This document shows positions 1 to 7,091 of a stretch of DNA of 43,790 nt, in pieces. The number at the start of each line of letters is the position of its first letter. The first letter of the stretch is position 1. The notes beneath the pieces were generated by a model that was given only the letters and a program-made list of their open reading frames with translations, was not told the DNA's origin and did no database searches. This stretch comes from Vicinamibacterales bacterium (GTDB lineage: Bacteria; Acidobacteriota; Vicinamibacteria; Vicinamibacterales; CAVVIG01), in the NCBI GenBank assembly GCA_025450765.1, contig JANWLS010000009.1:1-43790 (forward strand), in the 5' to 3' direction. The position numbers and the translations under genes were made by a program.

Positions 1-2
1 AG

Positions 3-200
3 CATCTCGTGATCAAGGGCTGCTGGGGCAGCGAGGTGCGGCACTTCCTGACGGCCGTGCGCGTGCTCACGCGCCACGCCGGACGCGTCCCCTGGCACTC
101 GGTCGGCGCGCGACGCTACACCCTGCGCGAGATCAACGAGGCGCTGGGCGACGCCGAAGCGATGCGCGTCCCCAAGGCCCTGATCGCCCCGAACGCCTGA
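3..200 (+). CDS. Zinc-type alcohol dehydrogenase, C-terminal end (partial)
   Basis: Only the last 65 codons are present; the reading frame is open to the left edge. The visible tail has the pattern of the C-terminal part of medium-chain zinc-binding dehydrogenases: a WGS-x-VRHF segment, a helix of the 'TAVRVLTRH' type, then 'YTLREINEAL' and a terminal 'PKALIAP', which in the family closes the NAD(P)-binding half. Catalytic zinc ligands lie outside the window, so substrate and activity cannot be judged. The gene ends 51 bp before typA, and a good -10 box for typA lies in that gap, so it is probably a separate transcription unit. Family assignment rests on a short tail and is moderate. Confidence 0.55.
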   Translation, partial: HLVIKGCWGSEVRHFLTAVRVLTRHAGRVPWHSVGARRYTLREINEALGDAEAMRVPKALIAPNA

Positions 201-239
201 TCCCGGGCCCGAGGCCTGCAGCCCGCGGCCGAGTCCAGT

Positions 240-245
240 TATACT
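240..245 (+). promoter_or_regulatory. -10 element of a near-leaderless typA promoter
   Basis: TATACT lies six bases before the ATG at 252 in an otherwise GC-rich gap. A transcript starting about 7 bases after this box would begin at or next to the start codon. No purine-rich ribosome binding site is placed correctly (only GGGAAG directly abuts the ATG). The -35 region (about 217-222, TGCAGC) is poor. Confidence 0.4.
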
Positions 246-251
246 GGGAAG

Positions 252-2096
252 ATGTCCCTGTCCTCGGAAGCCTCACCGGGTATCGCCAATCCGCTTCGCC
301 GGAACCTCGCGATCATCGCCCACGTCGACCACGGCAAGACGACGCTGGTCGACGCGTTGTTGCGGCAGAGCGGCACGTTTCGCGCGAACGAGCGCGTCAT
401 CGAGCGCGCGCTCGACAATACGGATCTCGAGCGCGAACGCGGCATCACGATTCTCGCCAAGAACACGGCGATCCACTACCGCGATCACCTCATCAATATC
501 GTCGACACGCCCGGCCACGCCGACTTCGGCGGCGAGGTGGAGCGGACGCTGACCATGGTGGACGGCGTGATGCTGCTGGTGGACGCCTCGGAAGGGCCGC
601 TGCCGCAGACGCGGTTCGTGCTGCGGAAGGCGCTCGAACGGCACCTGCCGCCGATCCTGGTCATCAACAAGATCGACCGCGCCGACGCGCGGCCGCAGGA
701 GGTGCTGAACGAGATCTACGATCTCTTCATCGACCTCGACGCGACCGAGTCGCAGCTCGATTTTCCGATCTTCTACACGAACGCCAAGACCGGCGTCGCC
801 AGCGATTCCCCGGACCGCGCCGGCGAGAATCTGCAGCCGCTCTTCGAGGCGATCCTCGCCCACGTGCCGCCGCCGGCCGGTTCGCCGGAGGCGCCGCTGC
901 AGATGCTCGTGGCGAACCTCGACTCCAGCGACTATCTCGGGCGAATCGCCATCGGCCGGATCTTCAACGGCCGCGTCAGGATTGGCGATCCCGTGTCGGT
1001 CTCGAAGCTCGATGGCCGGGTGCAGGAGACGAAGGTCACCAAGCTCTTCGCCTTCGACGGCCTCAAGCGCGTAGAAATCGAGCAGGCCGCGGCCGGCGAC
1101 ATCATCTGCCTCGCCGGCATTGCCGACATCACCATCGGCGAGTCGGTCACCGACACCGAGGTGCGCCAGGCGATTCCGCCGATCGCCATCGACGAGCCGA
1201 CCGTCTCGATGATCTTCGGCGTGAACACCTCGCCGCTCGCGGGGCGCGATGGCACGTTCGTCACCTCGCGCAACCTGCGCGACCGGCTCGCGCGCGAGCT
1301 GCTCGGGAACGTCTCCATCCGGCTCGAGGACACCGACTCGCCCGAGCAGATCAAGGTGATCGGGCGCGGCGAGCTGCAGCTCGCGATCCTGATCGAGATG
1401 ATGCGCCGCGAAGGCTACGAGCTGCAGGTCTCGCGACCGGAGATCGTGACGCGCGAGCTCGATGGCGTCCTCGTCGAGCCGGTCGAGGAGCTCGTCATCG
1501 ACGTCCCCGAAGACTACCAGGGCGTCGTCATCGCCGAAGCGGGCGAGCGGCGCGGGGCGCTCTCGCGCATGGTCAACCACGGCAGCGGGCGCGTCCGCCT
1601 GGAGTTCCGGATTCCGGCGCGCGGCCTCATCGGCTTCCGGTCCAAGTTCCTCACCGACACGAAGGGGACCGGCATCCTCAATCACATCTTCTCCGGGTGG
1701 GAGCCGTGGCACGGCGCCATCGGCTCACGGTCCACCGGCGCGCTCGTGGCGGATCGCCCCGGGCCGGCGACCGCCTACGCCATCGCGAACATCCAGGAAC
1801 GGGGCGAGATTTTCATCGACCCGGCGACGCAGGTCTACGAGGGGATGGTCATCGGGGAGAATTCACGCACCAACGACATGGACGTGAACATCACCAAGGA
1901 AAAGAAGCAGACCAACATGCGCGCCTCCACCGCCGACGAGGCGATCCGGCTGATTCCGCCGCGCCGCTTGAGCCTGGAGCAGGCGATCGAGTTCATCAAC
2001 GACGACGAGCTCGTGGAGATTACGCCGAAGAGCATCCGCCTGCGAAAGAAGATCCTCGCGGCCAACATGCGGCCCAGGAAAGAGCGCATAGAATAG
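252..2096 (+). CDS. typA: Ribosome-associated translational GTPase TypA/BipA
   Basis: TypA/BipA is an EF-G-like GTPase that binds the 70S ribosome and supports 50S assembly and stress or low-temperature growth. The 614 residues match the usual family length. The G1 loop AHVDHGKTT is at residues 23-31, the switch region has RERGITI, G3 is [11 protein letters not shown] and G4 is NKID. Domain II follows, then the EF-G-like domains III and V, and the TypA-specific C-terminal region with [10 protein letters not shown]-like and [10 protein letters not shown] segments. The ATG at 252 gives the expected N-terminus just before the G1 strand and sits directly behind a -10 box. The downstream rhomboid gene starts 23 bp after the stop, so the two may be cotranscribed. 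Nothing is missing or unusual in the protein. Confidence 0.97.
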   Translation: MSLSSEASPGIANPLRRNLAIIAHVDHGKTTLVDALLRQSGTFRANERVIERALDNTDLERERGITILAKNTAIHYRDHLINIVDTPGHADFGGEVERTLTMVDGVMLLVDASEGPLPQTRFVLRKALERHLPPILVINKIDRADARPQEVLNEIYDLFIDLDATESQLDFPIFYTNAKTGVASDSPDRAGENLQPLFEAILAHVPPPAGSPEAPLQMLVANLDSSDYLGRIAIGRIFNGRVRIGDPVSVSKLDGRVQETKVTKLFAFDGLKRVEIEQAAAGDIICLAGIADITIGESVTDTEVRQAIPPIAIDEPTVSMIFGVNTSPLAGRDGTFVTSRNLRDRLARELLGNVSIRLEDTDSPEQIKVIGRGELQLAILIEMMRREGYELQVSRPEIVTRELDGVLVEPVEELVIDVPEDYQGVVIAEAGERRGALSRMVNHGSGRVRLEFRIPARGLIGFRSKFLTDTKGTGILNHIFSGWEPWHGAIGSRSTGALVADRPGPATAYAIANIQERGEIFIDPATQVYEGMVIGENSRTNDMDVNITKEKKQTNMRASTADEAIRLIPPRRLSLEQAIEFINDDELVEITPKSIRLRKKILAANMRPRKERIE

Positions 2097-2119
2097 CCGT
2101 AGCCCGAGGCCCGTCGCCT

Positions 2120-2992
2120 ATGCCCCTCAAACGCCAGAAGACCGGCTCCGTCGTCTGCCCCTCCTGCGGCCTGCTGGTCGGCGTGCGCGACGGCAAGTGC
2201 TACAACTGCGGCCGCAGCAATCCCGGCCTGTGGGGGTTCGCGCCGCTGGTTCGGCACTTCGGCGGTCAGTTCAATTTCGTCTCGCTCGTCGTCTGGGGTT
2301 GCTGCATCCTCTACGTCCTGAGCCTCGTCGCGACGCTCGGCATGGGCCAGAACATCGGGATGGGCGGCTTCTTCGACATCCTGGCGCCCAGCTCCACGAG
2401 CCTCGTCCTGCTCGGCGCGGCCGGTGCGTATCCGGTGTTCTACCTCGGGAGCTGGTGGACGATCCTGAGCGCGAGCTGGCTGCACGGCAGCCTGCTGCAC
2501 ATCCTGTTCAACATGCTCTGGGTGCGCGACATCGGGCCCGCCGTCGAAGAGGTGTTCGGCAGCGCGCGCACCATCATCATCTTCACGATTGCCGGCGTGG
2601 TCGGCTTTCTCTGCAGCTCGGTGGCCGGCCTCTGGATGGGCGGGCCGGGCGTGCCGTTCTTCATGCGGGGCGCCACGCTCACGATCGGCGCGTCGGCGTC
2701 GATTTTCGGCCTGCTCGGGGCGCTCGTGCATTATGGCCGCCGGGGCGGCGGCCACCTGATTCACCGTGAAGCGTGGATGTACGCGATCATCCTCTTCGCG
2801 TTCGGTCTCTTCTTTCCCGGCATCGACAACTACGCCCACGCCGGCGGCTTCATCGGTGGCTTTCTCGCCTCGATGCTGCTCGACCCGGCGAGGCGCGAGC
2901 GCACGGATCACCTGATGATCGCGTTCGGCTGCCTCGCCGCCACCGCCCTCGCCATTCTCGCCTCCGTCGTCCACGTGCTGGCCTTGGTCTGA
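2120..2992 (+). CDS. Rhomboid-family intramembrane serine protease with N-terminal zinc ribbon
   Basis: Rhomboids cut transmembrane helices inside the lipid bilayer. This 290-residue protein begins with a zinc ribbon (C13-x2-C16 and C27-x2-C30), followed by about six hydrophobic segments. The catalytic dyad is visible: Ser192 in a GASAS-IFGLLG motif and His240 in NYAHAGG. The HxxxN oxyanion motif (H127, N131) precedes them. ATG 2120 is the only start that keeps the zinc ribbon without running back into typA; the long upstream extension of this frame is a shadow of typA. The lipid-kinase gene begins 11 bp after its stop, suggesting one transcript typA-rhomboid-kinase-activator. Substrate is unknown. 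The fused zinc ribbon may recruit a partner, which is inference. Confidence 0.92.
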   Translation: MPLKRQKTGSVVCPSCGLLVGVRDGKCYNCGRSNPGLWGFAPLVRHFGGQFNFVSLVVWGCCILYVLSLVATLGMGQNIGMGGFFDILAPSSTSLVLLGAAGAYPVFYLGSWWTILSASWLHGSLLHILFNMLWVRDIGPAVEEVFGSARTIIIFTIAGVVGFLCSSVAGLWMGGPGVPFFMRGATLTIGASASIFGLLGALVHYGRRGGGHLIHREAWMYAIILFAFGLFFPGIDNYAHAGGFIGGFLASMLLDPARRERTDHLMIAFGCLAATALAILASVVHVLALV

Positions 2993-3003
2993 GAAGTCCC
3001 GCG

Positions 3004-3909
3004 ATGATGGCCGTCGACGCGGCGCGCGCGGCACCCGTCATCATCGTCAATCCAATTTCGGGTGGTCATCGATCGGCGAACGAGATCGCCGGGCGCGTCG
3101 CGTTGGCGCGTCGATGCGCGGGAGCGCGCGCGGAGGTGTACGTCACGGCGGGGCGAGGCCACGCGACGGCGCTGGCTCGCGCGGCCGTGGAGCGGGGAAC
3201 GCCACTCGTGATCGCGTGGGGCGGCGACGGCACGATCAACGAGGTCGGCCTCGCGCTCGCCTTCGGGCCTGCGGCGCTCGGCATCGTACCAGCCGGCTCA
3301 GGCGATGGCCTCGCACGCGAGCTGGGCATTCCGGCTTCTCCCGAGCAAGCCCTCGAGGTGGCGCTGCACGGCCGCGAACGGCGCATCGATGCGGGCGAAC
3401 TGGGCGGCCGTCTGTTCTTCAATGTTGCCGGTGTCGGCGTCGACGCCTGGATCGCGCATCGCTTCAACACGGGCCAGCCAGGGGAGCGACGGGGACTGCT
3501 GCGGTACTTGAGCCTCGCGGCTCGCGCGGGTCTCGAGTATTCGCCGCGCGCGCTCGCCGTCTCGGTCAACGGCGACCCGGTCGAAGCCGCGCGTCCCTAC
3601 CTGCTCACGATCGCCAACTCGCGCCAGTTCGGCAATCGCGCTCGCGTGGCGCCGCATGCCCGGATGGACGATGGGCAGCTCGATCTCGTGGTGGTGCAGG
3701 GGCGCTCAGCGGGCCAGGCCTCCTGGAGGCTGCGCGGCCTGCTCGGCCGAGGGTTGGAACCAGGCGCGGGTGTGAGCTTCACGCCAGCCTCGGAGGTCCG
3801 GATCGACAGCGACGCGCCGATCGACTTTCACGTGGACGGCGAGCCGGTTCATGGCGGATCGAGTCTCGTGGCCCGCGTGCACCCGGGAGCTCTGACGGTT
3901 CGTTGCTGA
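3004..3909 (+). CDS. Diacylglycerol/sphingosine-kinase-family lipid kinase
   Basis: The 301-residue protein has the DAGK catalytic fold. NPISGG at residues 16-21 forms the first nucleotide-binding loop, GGDGT at 73-77 is the ATP-binding signature, and PAGSGDGLAREL follows as in the family. A C-terminal beta-rich half ends in 'HVDGEPV', typical of YegS/DgkB-like enzymes. Members phosphorylate diacylglycerol or related lipids at the inner membrane face; the true lipid substrate cannot be told from sequence. Two adjacent ATGs (3004, 3007) are possible starts. It lies 11 bp behind the rhomboid and 12 bp ahead of the sigma-54 activator, so cotranscription is likely. Whether its lipid product relates to the hydrophobic-ligand sensor of the next gene is speculation. 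Confidence 0.88.
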   Translation: MMAVDAARAAPVIIVNPISGGHRSANEIAGRVALARRCAGARAEVYVTAGRGHATALARAAVERGTPLVIAWGGDGTINEVGLALAFGPAALGIVPAGSGDGLARELGIPASPEQALEVALHGRERRIDAGELGGRLFFNVAGVGVDAWIAHRFNTGQPGERRGLLRYLSLAARAGLEYSPRALAVSVNGDPVEAARPYLLTIANSRQFGNRARVAPHARMDDGQLDLVVVQGRSAGQASWRLRGLLGRGLEPGAGVSFTPASEVRIDSDAPIDFHVDGEPVHGGSSLVARVHPGALTVRC

Positions 3910-3921
3910 GGTAGTCAGCCG

Positions 3922-5595
3922 ATGCCTATCGAAGACCTGCAGCACCTGCAGCTTTCCGAAATCCTCGAATTCCGTCCCGACCACGGTGAGATCCGTCTTC
4001 ACGATCAGCGCGTGGTGATCCTGAGCGCGGCCGCCATGGGATTGCTGCGCAAGGAGCTCGTCGAAACGCTCGGCGTGGAGATTGCGCGGCGGCTGTTGAT
4101 GCGCTTCGGTTACGCGGACGGCTACCACGACGCTATCGTGCTGCGCGATCAATACGGCTGGACCGATCCGCGCGACGGGTTCCGCGCCGGCGCCGTGCTG
4201 CACACGCTCGAAGGGATCGTGCAGGCTCGCGTGACGCGCCTCGCTTACGACGCCGGGCAATCCGCCGTGGAAGCCGAAGTGTCCTGGGAACGTTCGTACG
4301 AAGCCGAGCAGCACCTGAACCAAAGTGGTCCCAGCCCGACACCGGTGTGCTGGTCGCTCATCGGCTATGTGAGCGGCTATGCCAGCGCCTGCTTCGGCCA
4401 GGAGGTCTATTTCCGCGAGCTGTCGTGTGTCGGACAGGGTCGCCCGAGGTGCGAGCTGATTGGACGGCACGCCGCGGGCTGGCCTCCGGAGGATCTCGAG
4501 GCATTTCGCTTCGATTTCCAGGGCGCCGACCTGGGTCGCGAGGTCAACCGCATCCAGGGGCTCGTCCGGCAGCAGCAGGAGGAGCTCGCCCGCCGCGAGC
4601 ACGACGTGGCGCGCCGGGAGCGGGACATCGATGTGCTGCGCGCCCGCGTCGACCGGCACGTGGCGGCGCGCCACTTCATCGTCCGCAGCCCGGCGATGCA
4701 GGAGGTGCTGGAACTGGCCGCGCGGGTGGCGCCGCTCGAGCTCACCGTGCTCGTCTACGGCGAAAGCGGCACCGGCAAGGAGTTCATCGTCCGGATGATT
4801 CACGAGCAGAGCACCCGCGGCGGCGGGCCGCTCGTGGCGGTGAACTGCGCGGCGCTCACTGAAACCCTGCTCGAATCGGAGCTCTTCGGTCACACGCGCG
4901 GATCGTTCACCGGCGCCATGCGCGACAAGATGGGGCTCTTCGAGGTGGCGACCGACGGGACGCTGTTTCTCGACGAGGTCGGCGAGATGGCGCTGTCGCT
5001 CCAGGCGAAGCTGCTGCGCGCCATTCAGGAGCACGAGATCCGCCGCGTGGGTGCCGAGCGCCCCATCCAGGTGAACGCGCGCGTCGTCGCGGCGACCAAC
5101 CGCGACCTGCGAGCCGCGGTGGCGGCCGGCACCTTCCGCGAGGATCTCTACTTCCGGCTCGGCGCGTTCATCATCTCGATTCCGCCGCTGCGCGATCGGC
5201 GCGAGGAGATTCCGCCGATGGTGCATGAGTTCCTGCGGCGGTCGGCGGCGCGCCTCGAGAAGAACGTGCGCGCGATTTCGCACGACGCAATGACCGCGCT
5301 CATTCGATACCGGTGGCCGGGGAATGTCCGCGAGCTCGAGCACGCGGTGGAGCGCGCCGTGATCATGGCGCGCGGAACGGCGATCGCGGTGCGCGACCTG
5401 CCGCCGGAAGTCGCGAGCGGCGAAGCGCCAGCGGGCGAGGGCGCATCCGCCTCGCTGGCGATCGGCGCCAATGAGCGGGAGCTCATCCGCAAGGCGCTCG
5501 ACCAGGCGGGCGGCAACCGCCGCCGCACCGCCGAAGCGCTCGGCATCAGCCCCGTCACCCTCTGGCGCAAGATGAAGCGATACGGCCTTTCGTGA
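3922..5595 (+). CDS. Sigma-54 enhancer-binding transcriptional activator with XylR_N/V4R sensor
   Basis: This 557-residue protein has three modules. Residues 1 to about 200 form an XylR_N-like segment plus a V4R (4-vinyl-reductase-type) small-molecule-binding domain, including the [13 protein letters not shown] cysteine pair typical of V4R. A heptad-rich linker (about 205-245) precedes the AAA+ domain. Walker A is GESGTGKE at 280-287. The sigma-54 contact loop is GSFTGA at 327-332, a GAFTGA variant. Walker B is [12 protein letters not shown] Fis-type helix-turn-helix lies at about 525-557 ([14 protein letters not shown]). Family knowledge: ligand binding to the N-terminal domain relieves repression of the ATPase, which remodels sigma-54 RNA polymerase. 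Immediately downstream are two dyads 21 bp apart and a -24/-12 promoter, so the neighbouring operon is its likely target. The ligand is unknown. Confidence 0.93.
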   Translation: MPIEDLQHLQLSEILEFRPDHGEIRLHDQRVVILSAAAMGLLRKELVETLGVEIARRLLMRFGYADGYHDAIVLRDQYGWTDPRDGFRAGAVLHTLEGIVQARVTRLAYDAGQSAVEAEVSWERSYEAEQHLNQSGPSPTPVCWSLIGYVSGYASACFGQEVYFRELSCVGQGRPRCELIGRHAAGWPPEDLEAFRFDFQGADLGREVNRIQGLVRQQQEELARREHDVARRERDIDVLRARVDRHVAARHFIVRSPAMQEVLELAARVAPLELTVLVYGESGTGKEFIVRMIHEQSTRGGGPLVAVNCAALTETLLESELFGHTRGSFTGAMRDKMGLFEVATDGTLFLDEVGEMALSLQAKLLRAIQEHEIRRVGAERPIQVNARVVAATNRDLRAAVAAGTFREDLYFRLGAFIISIPPLRDRREEIPPMVHEFLRRSAARLEKNVRAISHDAMTALIRYRWPGNVRELEHAVERAVIMARGTAIAVRDLPPEVASGEAPAGEGASASLAIGANERELIRKALDQAGGNRRRTAEALGISPVTLWRKMKRYGLS

Positions 5596-5600
5596 ATCGC

Positions 5601-5634
5601 TTTCAGAATGAAATGGTGAAATTTCATTCTGAAA
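5601..5634 (+). promoter_or_regulatory. Paired enhancer (UAS) dyads for the sigma-54 activator
   Basis: Two copies of the 13-bp dyad TTTCA-N3-TGAAA occur at 5601-5613 and 5622-5634. Their centres (5607 and 5628) are exactly 21 bp apart, two helical turns. Together they form a perfect 14-bp inverted repeat around a 6-base spacer. No T-run follows the right arm, so a terminator is unlikely. The site starts 5 bp after the activator stop codon and is centred about 107 bp before the predicted start site of the next operon, the usual place for enhancer-binding-protein sites. Confidence 0.75.
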
Positions 5635-5698
5635 CGCCTGCCTGAAGCTCTGCCGCCTTTTCCTCGAACAATCGAGCATTCCGGTCCCACCGATCGCC

Positions 5699-5714
5699 TG
5701 GCCCTGACCTTGCG
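5699..5714 (+). promoter_or_regulatory. Sigma-54 (-24/-12) promoter
   Basis: TGGCCC-N5-TTGC matches the consensus TGGCAC-N5-TTGC at every core base except A5, with the invariant GG and GC exactly ten bases apart (GG 5700-5701, GC 5712-5713). Transcription would start near 5725, two bases before the ATG of the following gene. Either that message is leaderless or translation starts at an internal codon. The purine run GAGAAGGG (5717-5724) would lie upstream of the start site and so could not act as a ribosome binding site on this transcript. Confidence 0.7.
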
Positions 5715-5726
5715 ATAGAGAAGGGC

Positions 5727-5963
5727 ATGATGACGAGCACGTATCCCGAGCTTCTTTCCGACACGCGCATCGTCGAGCAGATCCGCGACGAATACCTCGA
5801 CATGCCCGGCCTGAGCCTCACGCCCGCGCAGGCGCGCCGCCTCTGGACGCTCGATCACGAGGACTGCGCTGAGGCGCTCGGGTCACTGGTCGTGGAGCAG
5901 TTTCTTGCGCGCACACGCGATGGCCGCTACGTGCGTGCTGACCGGGGAGTGTCATGCAGGTGA
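5727..5963 (+). CDS. Small winged-helix-like protein of the sigma-54 operon
   Basis: The 78-residue soluble protein begins MMTSTYPELL. It has an arrangement that looks like a compact winged helix: a helix around 'SDTRIVEQIRDEYLDMPGLSLTPAQARRL' (read as several segments), then 'LDHEDCAEALGSLVVEQFL' and a basic beta-hairpin 'RTRDGRYVR'. I do not recognise a named family; DNA binding is inference from this helix-helix-wing pattern. Two in-frame ATGs (5727, 5730) lie just after the predicted sigma-54 start site. Its stop overlaps the start of the next gene by 10 bp, so they are translated together. It is the first gene behind the enhancer dyads and -12 box, so it may be an accessory regulator. 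Confidence 0.7.
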   Translation: MMTSTYPELLSDTRIVEQIRDEYLDMPGLSLTPAQARRLWTLDHEDCAEALGSLVVEQFLARTRDGRYVRADRGVSCR

Positions 5964-6289
5964 ATGTAAAGAGCCGCGCCCTGCCGGTCACCGAGCAGAC
6001 CCGCGCGTATCTGGAATACCGGTTCTTCTATGATCTGGTGCCGCACAGCGAGGAGGTGGTCCGGATCGACGTCCAGTTCGGGGCCTCCGGCACCGCCGGA
6101 CACGAGACCGTGCACTGCCGCGCGCTGGCGACGCTCGCCTCGGGCGAGACCATCGAGGCGTTGGCCGCCGGCACGCACCTCTACTCGGCCATCGACCGAA
6201 CCGCGCAGCAGCTGGGCGTGCTGGTTGCCGCGCAGAGCCGCGACGTGAGGACCCGCTCTCGCGTGCTTGGTGACGTGATGGTGAGGTGA
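5954..6289 (+). CDS. Divergent short HPF/RaiA-like (S30EA) protein
   Basis: The 111-residue protein begins MQVNVKSRALPVTEQTRAYLEYRF, the beta-strand plus helix entry of hibernation-promoting-factor domains. It continues with 'VVRIDVQFG', a strand pair and the final helix 'LYSAIDRTAQQLGVLV', which corresponds to the family's 'aID.aa..l..' helix. It lacks the basic NGPRGGxDKxC loop that the second paralogue (6407) keeps. Ribosome binding may therefore be altered or lost, or it may pair with the other protein. The start overlaps the previous gene, with GGGGAG at 5944-5949 as ribosome binding site. Family placement is moderate because the central loop is so diverged. Confidence 0.68.
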   Translation: MQVNVKSRALPVTEQTRAYLEYRFFYDLVPHSEEVVRIDVQFGASGTAGHETVHCRALATLASGETIEALAAGTHLYSAIDRTAQQLGVLVAAQSRDVRTRSRVLGDVMVR

Positions 6290-6358
6290 GTTGGAAGCGC
6301 CTGCGGCCGTGCGAGCCTGAGGACAAGTAAATCCGAGGGAGAGCATCAGCGAAGTTTC

Positions 6359-6382
6359 GGCGTGGGGGTGGGACCCCACGCC
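6359..6382 (+). other. GC-rich hairpin in the gap between the two HPF-like genes
   Basis: GGCGTGGGG (6359-6367) and CCCCACGCC (6374-6382) form a perfect 9-bp stem with a 6-base loop. It lies 24 bp before the ATG of the second HPF-like gene and has no T-run, so it may tune mRNA stability or translation within the operon instead of ending it. The rest of the 117-bp gap shows no gene. Confidence 0.45.
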
Positions 6383-6406
6383 AGGTGAAAAACGAGGACA
6401 CAATCC

Positions 6407-6745
6407 ATGAACATCGAACTTCGCGGCGTGAACGTGCAGACGTCGGAGGCCATCGGGCGGTTCACGGCCCGGCAGCTCACACGGACGCTGGGCCGCTTCA
6501 CTCGCCCCGTGAAGCGCGTCATCGTCCGGCTGCAGGACGACAACGGCCCGCGGCGCGGCATCGACAAGACGTGCCGGATCACGATCGACCTCGTCCGGCG
6601 CGGGCAGGTCTCGGTGCAGGCACGGGCCGATGATGCCTACGTGGCCGTGAGCCGGGCGGCCGAGCGGGCGGGCTGGGCGGTGGGCCATCGGCTGACGCGC
6701 GCGCGCGATCGCCGGCGGCGCGGCGTCGTGCGCCAGCCCGCCTGA
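6407..6745 (+). CDS. Short HPF/RaiA-family ribosome hibernation protein
   Basis: The 112-residue protein follows the ribosome-hibernation pattern: an N-terminal strand 'MNIELRGVNVQTSEAIG', a long helix, the strand 'VKRVIVRLQDDNGPRRGIDK' with the conserved D-x-NGP-x-x-G-x-DK-x-C loop, and a final helix 'DDAYVAVSRAAERAGWAV'. A strongly basic tail (RARDRRRRG) ends it. Known members bind the 30S decoding region and silence ribosomes in stress. It lacks the C-terminal dimerisation domain of long HPF, so 100S formation, if any, would need a partner. It lies in the sigma-54-led gene run between its divergent paralogue (5954) and a small membrane protein. Confidence 0.85.
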   Translation: MNIELRGVNVQTSEAIGRFTARQLTRTLGRFTRPVKRVIVRLQDDNGPRRGIDKTCRITIDLVRRGQVSVQARADDAYVAVSRAAERAGWAVGHRLTRARDRRRRGVVRQPA

Positions 6746-6792
6746 GATCGGCCGTTCATCAGTTGGACGTATTTCCAGAAGAGGAGTTGACG

Positions 6793-7044
6793 ATGATGAC
6801 CAACGGAGCTCGGAACACCTGGAAGTGGATCGCGGGATCGGCCGCGGCCGCCGTCGTCGCCGCCGAGGTGCTCGGCGGCGCGCTCGGCCTCGGCTACGCG
6901 TTTGCGTTCCTGTCGCTGGGTGTCATCGCCGGGTTGATGACGATGGCTGTCGCCGAGTGGATTCGCGACCGCCGCAACCGGACGGTCACCATCACGCCGG
7001 AGGACTCCGAACGCGAGGAGGCTCCGATTCGCAAGGTGGCGTGA
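6793..7044 (+). CDS. Small membrane protein of the stress operon
   Basis: The 83-residue protein has a short N-terminal cytoplasmic stretch, then two hydrophobic segments, about residues 12-32 (alanine/valine-rich) and 34-54 ('AFAFLSLGVIAGLMTMAVAEW'-type, read in parts). A charged tail 'RDRRNRTVTITPEDSERE' follows. No catalytic motif is visible and I do not recognise a family. ATG 6793 is chosen over the upstream TTG at 6763 because AGAGGAG (6780-6786) sits six bases before it. It is 47 bp behind the HPF-like gene and 47 bp ahead of uspA, consistent with a single operon. A membrane anchor or sensor role is possible but unsupported. Confidence 0.65.
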   Translation: MMTNGARNTWKWIAGSAAAAVVAAEVLGGALGLGYAFAFLSLGVIAGLMTMAVAEWIRDRRNRTVTITPEDSEREEAPIRKVA

Positions 7045-7091
7045 CGTTGACGCCAATTGAACAGGGCTGACGATCCTTGGAGTTACCCAGC

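Noticed and set aside
273-1712. Long antisense open frame (479 codons) across typA
   Set aside because: Arginine/aspartate-rich composition and exact overlap with a fully conserved gene; it arises from GC-rich third positions.
5601-5634. Rho-independent terminator after the activator gene
   Set aside because: The stem is AT-rich, no T-run follows, and the substructure of two phased dyads fits an enhancer better.
6290-6320. Second sigma-54 promoter before the 6407 gene (TGGAAGCGCCTGC)
   Set aside because: GG and GC are eight bases apart instead of ten.
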